Part shown: piece by piece, positions 7,550-15,360 of the stretch
How the letters are laid out: each line of letters starts with the position of its first letter
How positions within the stretch are numbered: position 1 is the first letter of the stretch
Origin: Curtobacterium sp. 458
GTDB lineage: Bacteria; Actinomycetota; Actinomycetes; Actinomycetales; Microbacteriaceae
Reading direction: 5' to 3'
NCBI RefSeq assembly: GCF_030406605.1
Contig: NZ_CP129104.1
Span: forward strand, 3,114,687-3,178,686
DNA: 64,000 nt
Program-made: the position numbers and the translations under genes
The notes under the pieces: generated by a model
Database searches by the model: none
What the model was told of the DNA's origin: nothing
What the model saw: the letters and a program-made list of their open reading frames with translations, nothing else

Positions 7550-8164
7550 ATGAAGACCACCACCATGCGCGCTCTCGCGGCCGCCGCAGCCCTGGCCATC
7601 GGGCTCACTCTCGCGGGCTGCTCCACCAACAACACCAGCAGCCCAGAGACGTCGTCGTCGGAATCCTCGTCGTCGAAATCCACCTCCGCGGCGTCGCACA
7701 ACGATCAGGACGTCAAGTTCACGCAGCAGATGCTGCCCCACCACCAGCAGGCCATCGAGATGAGCGACATGCTCCTCGCGAAGGGCTCCGGCGTGCAGGC
7801 CGACGTCGGGACGCTGGCGAAGCAGATCAAGGCCGAACAGGCCCCCGAGATCACGGAAATGACCGGCTGGCTGAAGGCGTGGAACAAACCGACCCAGATG
7901 CCGAGCATGTCTGGGATGAACCACTCTGCGATGTCGGGGATGATGTCCGACTCCGACATGCAGGACCTCCAGAACGCGTCCCCGCGGGAAGCCGGGCAGC
8001 TCTACCTCGAGCAGATGATCCAGCACCACACCAGCGCCGTCGACATGGCGAAAACCGAAGTCACCAAGGGCAAGAACGCAGACGCGGTCGCACTCGCGAA
8101 GTCGATCGTGCAGAGCCAGACCGAGCAGATCACCCAGATGCAGGACATGCTCGCATCCAAGTGA
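7550..8164 (+). CDS. DUF305 lipoprotein (probable copper-binding)
   Basis: A 204-residue lipoprotein: the signal peptide ends in the lipobox LAGC (Cys about residue 24), followed by a Ser-rich linker. Two DUF305 half repeats are plain: FTQQMLPHHQQAIEMSDML and LEQMIQHHTSAVDMAKTEV, each with an HH pair and a Met, in the ferritin-like four-helix arrangement of the family. A Met/His stretch (MPSMSGMNHSAMSGMM) lies between. DUF305 proteins are frequent in copper and heavy-metal loci. It lies 111 bp after the DUF6153-like gene, in the same direction. Confidence 0.88.
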   Translation: MKTTTMRALAAAAALAIGLTLAGCSTNNTSSPETSSSESSSSKSTSAASHNDQDVKFTQQMLPHHQQAIEMSDMLLAKGSGVQADVGTLAKQIKAEQAPEITEMTGWLKAWNKPTQMPSMSGMNHSAMSGMMSDSDMQDLQNASPREAGQLYLEQMIQHHTSAVDMAKTEVTKGKNADAVALAKSIVQSQTEQITQMQDMLASK

Positions 8165-8294
8165 CCCGGCGCGCGCCGAGGCAGGCTTGACCGCCTCCTC
8201 GGCGCGCAACCGGTCCGGTCCGACCCGGTCCGGTCTCCCTCATTCTCACGACGCTGCGGGACACTCTTCCCGCACCGCAACGAAGTAGGTGTAC

Positions 8295-9464
8295 ATGTTC
8301 ATCCTCAACGCGCTCGGCGACGCCCTCGCAGCCGCTGGCTCCATGGGGTGGGAGATCCTCTGGCCCCTCATCCTCGGCTTCGCCCTGTCCGGTATCATCC
8401 AAGCCGTCGTCCGCACGGACCGGATCATGAAGCTCATGCACGACGACTCGCCTCGCGCGATCAGCGTCGCGACCGGACTCGGCGCCCTGTCATCGTCCTG
8501 CTCCTACGCCGCAGTCGCACTCGCACGAGCCCTGTTCCGGAAAGGCGCGAGCCTGTCATCCGCGATGGCGTTCGAGGTCGCATCGACGAACCTCGTCGTC
8601 GAACTCGGCCTGATCCTGGCGTTCGTGATGGGCTGGCAGTTCACCCTCGCGGAGTTCATCGGCGGCCCAATCATGATCATCCTCATCGCCCTCGGTTTCC
8701 GACTCTGGATGCGTGGCAAGATCCTCGACGCCGCCCGCGAGCAAGCCGACAAGGGCCTTGCCGGATCGATGGAGGGCCACGCGGCGATGGACATGTCCGT
8801 GCAGGGCAACCAGGGGTTTTGGCGGCGACTGTTCTCGAAGCCGGGGCTGACAAGTGTGTCGCAGTACTTCGTCATGGACTGGGCATCCGTCATCCGCGAC
8901 ATCATCATCGGTCTGCTCATCGCCGGCGCATTCGACGCGTGGGTGCCGAAAGCCTGGCTGCAAGCGATCTTCCTCGAAGGGCACCCCACGCTCGCGTTCA
9001 TCATCGACCCAATCATCGGACCGATCCTGGCGATGGTGAGCTTCGTCTGCTCCGTCGGTAACGTGCCCCTGGCTGCAGTGCTCTGGAACGGTGGGATCAG
9101 CTTCGGCGGCGTGATCAGCTTCATCTTCGCCGACCTGATCATCATCCCGATCATCGTCATCTACCGGAAGTACTACGGCTGGAAGGCCGCCCTCCGGATC
9201 ACCGGCATCTTCTACGGCGCCATGGTCCTCGCCGGGTACGCCGTCGAGCTGCTGTTCACTCCGCTGGGCCTGATTCCCACGAACCGGCACCTGAGCATCG
9301 TCGCGACCACAATCAGCTGGAACTACACCACCTGGCTCAACATCGTGTGCCTCCTGATCGCCGCGTTCCTGCTGGTCGTGTTCATCCGCAGCGGTTCCTG
9401 GTCGATGCTCCGCATGATGAGCGACGCACCCGAGGAGAACAGCCACGGCCACTCGCACACCTGA
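8295..9464 (+). CDS. Predicted permease (COG0701/ArsP-type)
   Basis: A membrane protein of about 389 residues with eight or so hydrophobic segments arranged as two halves separated by a hydrophilic loop (MRGKILDAAREQADKG to about residue 185). Each half has a conserved polar motif, GALSSSCSYAAVALARALF and SFVCSVGNVPLAAVLW, typical of the UPF0718/ArsP permease superfamily, some of whose members export organoarsenicals. A GTG at 8289 is an alternative start, but AGTAGG spacing favours the ATG at 8295. Its position after DUF305 suggests metal or metalloid export; the substrate is unknown. Confidence 0.8.
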   Translation: MFILNALGDALAAAGSMGWEILWPLILGFALSGIIQAVVRTDRIMKLMHDDSPRAISVATGLGALSSSCSYAAVALARALFRKGASLSSAMAFEVASTNLVVELGLILAFVMGWQFTLAEFIGGPIMIILIALGFRLWMRGKILDAAREQADKGLAGSMEGHAAMDMSVQGNQGFWRRLFSKPGLTSVSQYFVMDWASVIRDIIIGLLIAGAFDAWVPKAWLQAIFLEGHPTLAFIIDPIIGPILAMVSFVCSVGNVPLAAVLWNGGISFGGVISFIFADLIIIPIIVIYRKYYGWKAALRITGIFYGAMVLAGYAVELLFTPLGLIPTNRHLSIVATTISWNYTTWLNIVCLLIAAFLLVVFIRSGSWSMLRMMSDAPEENSHGHSHT

Positions 9465-9496
9465 CCATTCCGTAGGACCGCCCCCCCCTCCGCCGT

Positions 9497-9518
9497 CCGG
9501 TAGCCGATCGCCTACCGG
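9497..9518. terminator. Hairpin between convergent genes
   Basis: The arms CCGGTAG (9497-9503) and CTACCGG (9512-9518) form a 7-bp stem with an 8-nt loop. It covers the stop codon of the minus-strand kinase gene and follows the permease gene by about 30 bp. A shared, bidirectional termination role is plausible, though no T-tract is present. Confidence 0.4.
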
Positions 9519-10024
9519 GCGTGGAGTTCGAGGTAGTCGAGTGCCTGGCGAACCGTCTCTTCGAGAGGGCGGGTGCTGTCGGTGATGAGCCGATCGTCCG
9601 TGCGGGGCTCGTACTCGTCGGCGGTGCGCTGTACCTCGTCCCACGTCGGCAACGTGAACCCGGGCAGGTCGTTCGCACGCTGTTCCACGCGGCGGCGGTG
9701 TTCGTCGACGTCGGCACACACGACCTCGATCACGCGCAGCGGCACCCCGGCGGCATCAGCCGTGGACACCCACCCAGCCCGAGCAGGTTCAACGCCGCTC
9801 ACCGCGTCCGCGATGACCACCTGACCGCGACGGAGGTTCGGTACCACGATGGCATGCATGATCGAGTACGCAGCGATACCGGACTGCTCGCGTGGGATTT
9901 GGTACTTCCACATCGCGCCCTCGATCGCGTCGACGCGGAGCGTCAGCGAGGGCATCAGCTCCGCGATAGCAGCAGACAGCGTCGACTTCCCTGCACCAGG
10001 AAGACCACAAACCTGAACCAGCAT
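9512..10024 (-). CDS. P-loop NTPase, small-molecule kinase-like
   Basis: A 170-residue protein whose first residues hold a Walker A motif (CGLPGAGKST, residues 6-15), a strand LTLRVDAIEG and a C-terminal RTDDRLITDST segment. It resembles AAA_33-type kinases that phosphorylate small molecules such as antibiotics, sugars or nucleosides. The start ATG at 10024 has AAGGAG about 8 nt upstream; the open frame to 10099 is ignored. The substrate is unknown. It sits at the left edge of the accessory region, downstream of broken genes on the same strand. Confidence 0.75.
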   Translation of the reverse strand: MLVQVCGLPGAGKSTLSAAIAELMPSLTLRVDAIEGAMWKYQIPREQSGIAAYSIMHAIVVPNLRRGQVVIADAVSGVEPARAGWVSTADAAGVPLRVIEVVCADVDEHRRRVEQRANDLPGFTLPTWDEVQRTADEYEPRTDDRLITDSTRPLEETVRQALDYLELHAR

Positions 10025-10146
10025 CGACAACTCCTTCGGCGGCCGTAGCTCCTTGTCTATCGCTCGCGGACGCGCAGCACCAGCGACGTGGATACGCACG
10101 CTGGACCACTGAGGACGTGTCCGAAGATCGATCCATCAACGGGCGG

Positions 10147-10560
10147 TCACGAGCGGCGGCAAAGGGGGATGTGGCCCCACCACCCGAGACCGTCGGCATC
10201 AACATCGAGGATGTCGCCGTACGCCCCCAGGGCTCTCCGACGTTGAAGTCCGCTACCTCCTGGCCGAACTCTTCGGGTGTCGCAATGTCTCCGGTTGCGT
10301 AGACGTCCATCCGGTCGATGGTGGTCTCTCTATTCCGGATGATGCCGACTCGTCGGCCACCGGTCCAGGAGTAGATGACGCGAAACTCATCGTTTGTGGC
10401 CCAGGCGTATTCAACGACCACCCGCTCGGCCTCCGTGGGCCCGCCGCCACAAAGCTTCCGTAGACAGGCAAGAAGCGCTCGTGGACCCCAGTCGTCGGAG
10501 TGTCCTGATTCGAGTTCCGCGATGTCCCCGGGGCCGCGACGATGAACGGGCTGTCCCCAG
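10147..10560 (-). pseudogene. Fragment of an unknown protein, fused upstream and frameshifted
   Basis: Directly after the MFS remnant, the same frame reads about 110 residues of an unrelated soluble protein (HSDDWGPRALLACLRKLC, then VVVEYAWATNDEFRVIYSW and EEFGQEVADFNVGEPW). At the run of Gs around 10228-10236 the sense switches frame: the alternative frame continues AYGDILDVDADGLGWWGHIP and ends at a natural stop at 10147. One base appears to be missing. Without that shift the fused frame runs on, antisense to the kinase gene, to 9789. I do not recognise the family. The N-terminus is missing because of the junction at about 10560. Confidence 0.6.
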
Positions 10561-11420
10561 ACGACAGCGAGCACGTTGCCCGCGACGCTGGTCCAGAGCA
10601 TGTCCGCCGGTGACAGCGTGCTGATCTGGGTCGCGTACGCGAGGCCGAACGACTGCATGAACGTGGTGATGACGATCACCAGCGACATCAGTACGACGAC
10701 CAGGAACGCCTTCGGATTCGACCGGAACAGCCCGACCATCGGCAGACGGGCGCGCCGATGGGCGTCCTTCTCGTCGACGAACACCTCAGGTTCCTCGAGG
10801 CGGCGGCGCACGAGGTACGCGACGATCAGGACGACGACGGAAAGCAGGAACGGGACTCGCCATCCCCAGCTGTCGCGGGCGGCTTCCGGCAGCGCGGCGA
10901 CGGGAAGGAAGACGAGCGATGCCAGGACGATCCCGGCGCTGATGCCCGAAGACGTGAAACTCGCGTAGAACGCCCGGCGACCCTCCGGCGACTCCTCGAC
11001 CGTCAACGTGGAAGCGCCGGCGGTCTCGCCACCGGCGGACAAGCCCTGCAGGATCCGGAGCACGACGAGCAGAATCGGCGCGAGGTAGCCGGCCGTCTGG
11101 AACGTGGGGAGGACGCCGATGAGGAACGTCGAGGCGCCCATGATCGTCAGCGTCGCCACGAGCGTGTTCTTCCGGCTGACGCGGTCGCCGAGGTGCCCGA
11201 AGATGAAGGCGCCGATCGGCCGGAACACGTATCCGACTCCGAGCACCGCGAAGGACTGGATCAGCGCGGCGGTCGGATCCCCCGCAGGGAAGAACACCCG
11301 GCCGAAGATCAGCGATGCCGCGGTCGTGTACACGAAGAAGTCGTAGTACTCCAGGGTGCCGCCGAGGAAGCTGGCGAAAGCTGCGCGTCGTGCTCGCGCG
11401 ACGGTGCGGGTGGACTGCAT
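10561..11420 (-). pseudogene. MFS transporter (metabolite:H+ symporter type), C-terminal half lost
   Basis: From the ATG at 11420 (GAGAGG Shine-Dalgarno upstream) about 287 residues match the MHS branch of the major facilitator superfamily: FLGGTLEYYDFFVYTTAASLIF, the loop motif FGHLGDRVSRKNTL and ILQGLSAGGETAGA. Intact members have about 430 residues and twelve membrane segments. Here the protein ends after AGNVLAVV, near the eighth segment, and continues into an unrelated coding fragment. This is a deletion or recombination junction, so transport function is almost certainly lost. Confidence 0.8.
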
Positions 11421-12301
11421 TGGGCCTCTCCTCGTTGAGCGGACACGAGGGCTGGGCCAGTCGGCGTCACTGCCAGACGTGTCACCCCTCGACCGTCAAC
11501 GTTAGGGAGGGTCGGAGTATCCGCGGTCCCGGTTCTCCTTATGTGCGCGGTAGCGCCGCTAATGACCATCAATGGGTGGAGCCTGGTCGTGCCAAGGCAG
11601 TAGGACCGGCGCGAGATCGTCAGCCAAGATCGCGTGTTGGCCGACAGCGTCGTAGCGAGCGGTGTGATGATGTCGAATCGTCCAGGAGGAACGGTCGGCG
11701 AACCGCAAACGGCAGCGCCACGTCGGTGCGCTCACGTCGGCACAGTGTCCAGAAGGACATCACCAAGATGTGACGCGCGTGGCAGGCGCACGACGCCTTG
11801 CCGGGAGATCACGACCTGGGCGGCGAGCATGCGGGGCCGTCTTCGGCAGCACCCTGATGTCGGCCCGACGTGGATTGACGAGACGAGGACACTCGCGGTG
11901 CGTCCGCCGTGACCCGTGGTGTGTACGACAGCGGGCTCGGCGAAGGCGAAGCGCTGACGTGTCGACGACAGGAGCCGCGCATGAACGGTCTGAGAGGTGA
12001 CCTCAGGCCTCTACGACATCGTCGTCGCGCCGCTCCTCTACCGGAGCCTGACACGGGCGCAACGGACCAGCGGGAGCCTCGTAGGATCGCATCGCCGCGT
12101 GCCACGTCGTCTGGCCCGTTGGTCTTTCCTCACAAGACGCAACGGTTCCGCCGTCTCCGACATGGGTGAGGCGTCGAGCGAAAATTCGGCCCTGTTCTGG
12201 GCGAGATTGGCGAGCTGGCGCTGGCCCCGGCGTGGCATTCTGAGGCCCAATTCGCACGGCTCGGAGGAGCAGGTCGAGGAACTCCGCGCATAGAGACGAG
12301 C
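11421..12301. other. 881-bp region without a confident gene
   Basis: Between the MFS remnant and the next plausible gene I find only short overlapping frames with poor coding character. Its composition is less GC-rich than the backbone. A plus-strand segment at about 11997-12090 (GLYDIVVAPLLYRSLTRAQ) is reminiscent of the C-terminal helix of TetR regulators and may be a gene remnant, but I could not trace the rest. The region probably contains decayed mobile-element DNA plus the promoter of the MFS gene. Confidence 0.5.
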
Positions 12302-12601
12302 ATGGATATCGCATCTCAACTGCGCGCACGATGGGCGCTGCTCCAGACCTCACGTGAACTCGAACGACTCGTTCTTCTCGCCGCGCAGGACCCGGAGTCG
12401 GACGAGACCGCGTTCGAGGTCATCCGACGCACCCGATGGCGGGTGCGCGCGGCCGAAGTTTGGGACAGCGGGGAGGTTGCGAACATCGCGCGGGAGGAGC
12501 TCATCGGAGCACTCAAGGCCTTGCACGCCGGAACGGATGTCGGAGTGCTCTCCCACGAGCTCATTCGACGCACCCTGACGGAGCTGCCCGACGAGCCCTG
12601 A
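12302..12601 (+). CDS. Small hypothetical protein, possibly helical
   Basis: A 99-residue, charged, probably all-alpha protein with no signal peptide or membrane segment. I do not recognise the family. The frame has regular codon use and a well-formed end, and it lies 17 bp before the end of the convergent gene at 12619. Position inside the integrase-bearing region suggests an accessory gene. Confidence 0.45.
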   Translation: MDIASQLRARWALLQTSRELERLVLLAAQDPESDETAFEVIRRTRWRVRAAEVWDSGEVANIAREELIGALKALHAGTDVGVLSHELIRRTLTELPDEP

Positions 12602-12618
12602 CGCCAGGGCTGGCGACG

Positions 12619-13332
12619 CTACGCCAGCCCGAGCGCCCTCTGCGACGCGTCGATCTCTCGGCGACCGATTGCCATGACTTCCGCCAGCGTCTCGTTCGCA
12701 GATCTGACCGGAAGCCAACGAGCGATCCGACTCGCTGGAACACGGCCGAAGGGCACCGCCACCTTCGCACGATCAAGAGCAGGAGCCAGCAAGTTCCGCG
12801 CGTCGTCTACTCGTCTCCGAATGTCCACGACGTCCAACCATTCCGTCGACGTGACAGCTCCGCGCTGTTGCGCGATACGGACTCGCAAAGCCAGATCGAC
12901 AAGCTGCTCCGCCGCAGCCTGGAGCCGGTGTGCGGCGGCCGCGATGTCGTTGACAACGCTCAGCGCCCTAGCCTCGTCCAGCAGCGCTCCCGAGGCAGCC
13001 GAGATCTCCGCCACCACGTTGTCCGCTGTGACAACACCGTTTGACCCAATGCTGAATCGCTCGATGCCTACCGCGTCAAGAGCCGCAGTTGCATCCTCGT
13101 TCCAGCCAGACACCACGTACACCCGAACCGCTCGCATCTCAGCTCGCTCGAGGACCGGCGTGACCTGGTCGGCGGTCACGCCGCGCGGCCGAAGCAACGC
13201 TGCAGAAACGACGAGGTCGTCTTCGAGAATGACGAGCTGAGCGGTGTTCGTGACCGTGTGGAGCTTCGTCACATCGACGCCGCTCTGGGCGAGGTGCTCC
13301 CGGATGGTCGCGGCTGCCTTTGTCTTCGTCAT
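12619..13332 (-). CDS. Hypothetical protein with weak Mrr-like N-terminal segment
   Basis: From the ATG at 13332 (MTKTKAAATIREHLAQ) this is a 237-residue soluble protein. The central stretch LERAEMRAVRVYVVSGWNEDATAALDAVGIERFSI has the shape of the strand-helix units in Mrr/restriction-like proteins, but I cannot find a D-ExK catalytic set. The C-terminal half is helical with many Ala and Arg residues. The open frame reaches 13614 but the extra N-terminus looks non-coding. It diverges from the excisionase gene and is probably cargo of the integrative element. Function unknown. Confidence 0.5.
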   Translation of the reverse strand: MTKTKAAATIREHLAQSGVDVTKLHTVTNTAQLVILEDDLVVSAALLRPRGVTADQVTPVLERAEMRAVRVYVVSGWNEDATAALDAVGIERFSIGSNGVVTADNVVAEISAASGALLDEARALSVVNDIAAAAHRLQAAAEQLVDLALRVRIAQQRGAVTSTEWLDVVDIRRRVDDARNLLAPALDRAKVAVPFGRVPASRIARWLPVRSANETLAEVMAIGRREIDASQRALGLA

Positions 13333-13504
13333 GATCGTTGCCACGCTCAAAGGGTGCCAGATGTTCAAGGAACGGGCGCCCCACGCCCCGGTCTCGCGTG
13401 CGATCGTGACCGACTGGACTGGCGACGATCGTCCCGAGTTACCGCCTGACCAGGCAAAACCCGGTTTCCGGGTGCTGGTCCCGTGAGCGACGCATAGGCC
13501 TCCC

Positions 13505-13783
13505 ATGACCGAAACCCAGACCCGCTGCGCGACGTGCGGCGTACCGAATGCGTCCGCGCATACACAATCCATGACCGACGCGAGCGCGAACCCCCAGCTG
13601 GAGCCAATGCTCACGATGGACGAGCTCAGCCACTACACGCAGACCTCGAAGAGCACGCTCTACTCGCTGCGAAGCCAGGGACGCGGCCCGAGGGGCGTCC
13701 GCATCGGTCGAGCCCTCAGGTTTCGGACGTCCGACGTCGATGCATGGCTCAACATGCTGAGCGACGAGGCGGAGGCAGCCTGA
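13505..13783 (+). CDS. Excisionase-type helix-turn-helix protein
   Basis: A protein of up to 92 residues whose C-terminal part is a MerR/AlpA-like winged helix-turn-helix (HTH_17): LTMDELSHYTQTSKSTLYSLRSQGRGPRGVRIGRALRFRTSDVDAWL. Such proteins act as excisionases or small regulators beside integrases. The first 30 residues (with CATCG) are dispensable for the domain, so the true start may be the ATG at 13571 or 13607. It ends in a TGATG overlap with the integrase gene, so the two are translated together. Confidence 0.85.
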   Translation: MTETQTRCATCGVPNASAHTQSMTDASANPQLEPMLTMDELSHYTQTSKSTLYSLRSQGRGPRGVRIGRALRFRTSDVDAWLNMLSDEAEAA

Positions 13784-14868
13784 TGAGCGTCAAGAAGGCG
13801 GACAACGGACGTTGGCGCGCCCGCGTCTACCACCGCGGCAAGCAGGTCTCGATGGCGACGTTCGACCGGAAGAAGGACGCCGACGCTTGGGAGCTCGGCC
13901 AGAAGACGACTCTCGCATCCGGAACCTGGTCCGACCCTCGCAACGCCGAGATGACGCTCGCAGAACTCATCAAGGAGTTCCTGACCGAGCGGCGCGGACT
14001 CGTCTCGCAACAGACCTACGACACCGATGAGACAAACCTCCGCCTCCACGTCTCAGACCAGATGAAGCGGCTTCCCATCGGTTCCATCGACGGCCGGCAG
14101 CTGCGAAGGTACGTCGCCAACCTCGTGCGCACCAAGCGGCACAGCACCGCGAAGCGAATTCGGGAGTCGCTCGGTGGGGTCTTCGCGTACGCGGTGCGGG
14201 AGGCGTACATCTCGCACAACCCAGTCCTGGATGCACCGCTCGGTCGCGGGGACGGAACGGAAACGAACACCGTCCGGCCCTTCACCGAGTCGGAGTTCAG
14301 GTCGATGCTCGTGGCTCAGCGAGCCCTGAACCCGAACTACGCCGACGTTGTCGAGTTTCTTCGGGAGACCGGTCTGCGCTGGGGAGAGATGAAGGCGCTC
14401 CGTGTCCGCAACATCGTCACGAACCCCTTCCCCGCAGTCATGGTCGAGCGCTCGAAGAGCGACGGGTACCCCGAAAAGCAGACGAAAGGACGGCGAAGCC
14501 GGAAGGTCCCTCTCATGGGCAACGCAGAGGAAATCGCGATGCGCCATGCTGATGGCAAGTCGCCCGACGCGTTCCTGTTCCGGTCGACCGGCGGCTCCGA
14601 ACTGAGCGGACCGAACTTCACCCGCGACCTTCGCTGGAAGACGACGGCAGGGAACCATCGTGTCCACGACCTTCGCCACACCGCCGCGACGGCGTGGATG
14701 AGCGACGGAATCAACGTCAAGACCATCTCTGTATGGCTCGGTCACAGCACGACACAGCAGACCGTCAACCGCTACTCCCACTGGATGAACGACGACGGCG
14801 ACATGGCCGCCATCGCCCGGATGATGCGAGCTCGACGCGAGCGCTCCGAGGAGCGAGACTTGTCATGA
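13783..14868 (+). CDS. Tyrosine-family site-specific integrase
   Basis: The ATG at 13783 gives 361 residues. An N-terminal AP2-like arm domain (NGRWRARVYHRGKQVSMATFDRKKDADAW) is followed by a core-binding domain (LAELIKEFLTERRGLVSQQTY) and a catalytic domain with the Arg box TGLRWGEMKAL, HDLRHTAATAWM (H-xx-R) and LGHSTTQQTVNRYSH (His and nucleophilic Tyr). All catalytic residues are present, so it should be active. It would integrate and excise a genomic element, probably at a tRNA gene; the nearest candidate target is the tRNA-Val at 17261-17333. Confidence 0.93.
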   Translation: MSVKKADNGRWRARVYHRGKQVSMATFDRKKDADAWELGQKTTLASGTWSDPRNAEMTLAELIKEFLTERRGLVSQQTYDTDETNLRLHVSDQMKRLPIGSIDGRQLRRYVANLVRTKRHSTAKRIRESLGGVFAYAVREAYISHNPVLDAPLGRGDGTETNTVRPFTESEFRSMLVAQRALNPNYADVVEFLRETGLRWGEMKALRVRNIVTNPFPAVMVERSKSDGYPEKQTKGRRSRKVPLMGNAEEIAMRHADGKSPDAFLFRSTGGSELSGPNFTRDLRWKTTAGNHRVHDLRHTAATAWMSDGINVKTISVWLGHSTTQQTVNRYSHWMNDDGDMAAIARMMRARRERSEERDLS

Positions 14869-14919
14869 GGCGGAGGCAGCGGAACCGAACGGGGCCCGGC
14901 CCGGCCCGGCCGCTCCGTC

Positions 14920-15360
14920 TCAGCCCTCCTCGATGAGCACCAACGAGAACTCGTCGCTCGAGAGTGTCGGCACGCCTAGGTCACCAGCCAGCGTCACCAC
15001 GGCGCGGTCGTTCGACACGACCACCCACTCCGCACCGAACAGACCCAGCTCAGCCTCGGCCATCGCGTCGAGCGCGCACGCGAGCAACATCGGGTCGGCA
15101 TTCCCGAGATTTGCGTAGAGGTCGATGAGGGTCGTGTCGTCGGCTGGAACACATTGAAGGACGGCAGCGAGGTGCAGGAGGACGCCCTCATCGGTCGAGT
15201 ATTCGAGCGCGCGCAGCGAATCGACGTCCGGAAGGAATCGTGCTTCGTGGAGCACTTCGGACGGTAGCCGACACTGTTCGTGCACGAACGCCGAGGAGCG
15301 TTGCTCCGGCGTCAGCCGAGTCAACGCGTTGTTGTCGAGGAGGTAGAACGTCCCCATCAT
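14920..15360 (-). CDS. PIN-like domain protein, probable toxin partner
   Basis: A 146-residue protein with PIN-fold hallmarks: YLLDNNALTRL at residues 6-16 (first acidic residue), NADPMLLACAL in the middle and EWVVVSNDRAVVTLAGDLGVP near the end (third acidic residue and final strand). PIN proteins are Mg-dependent RNases such as VapC toxins. Its start overlaps the stop of the ImmA/IrrE-like gene by 4 nt (ATGA). The pairing of a PIN protein with a COG2856-type protein is known in predicted toxin-antitoxin modules. Activity is inferred. Confidence 0.65.
   Translation of the reverse strand: MMGTFYLLDNNALTRLTPEQRSSAFVHEQCRLPSEVLHEARFLPDVDSLRALEYSTDEGVLLHLAAVLQCVPADDTTLIDLYANLGNADPMLLACALDAMAEAELGLFGAEWVVVSNDRAVVTLAGDLGVPTLSSDEFSLVLIEEG

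Noticed and set aside
9789..10146. Continuation of the fused MFS frame to 9789
   Set aside because: This part is antisense to the well-supported kinase gene and is readthrough caused by the frameshift near 10230.
11997..12293. Possible TetR regulator remnant (GLYDIVVAPLLYRSLTRAQ)
   Set aside because: Only about 20 residues resemble a TetR C-terminal helix, and no helix-turn-helix or continuing frame was found, so it is not listed as a gene.
13534..13782. N-terminal extension of the integrase frame back to 13534
   Set aside because: It overlaps the excisionase gene in another frame and lacks integrase similarity; the ATG at 13783 with the TGATG overlap is far more natural.
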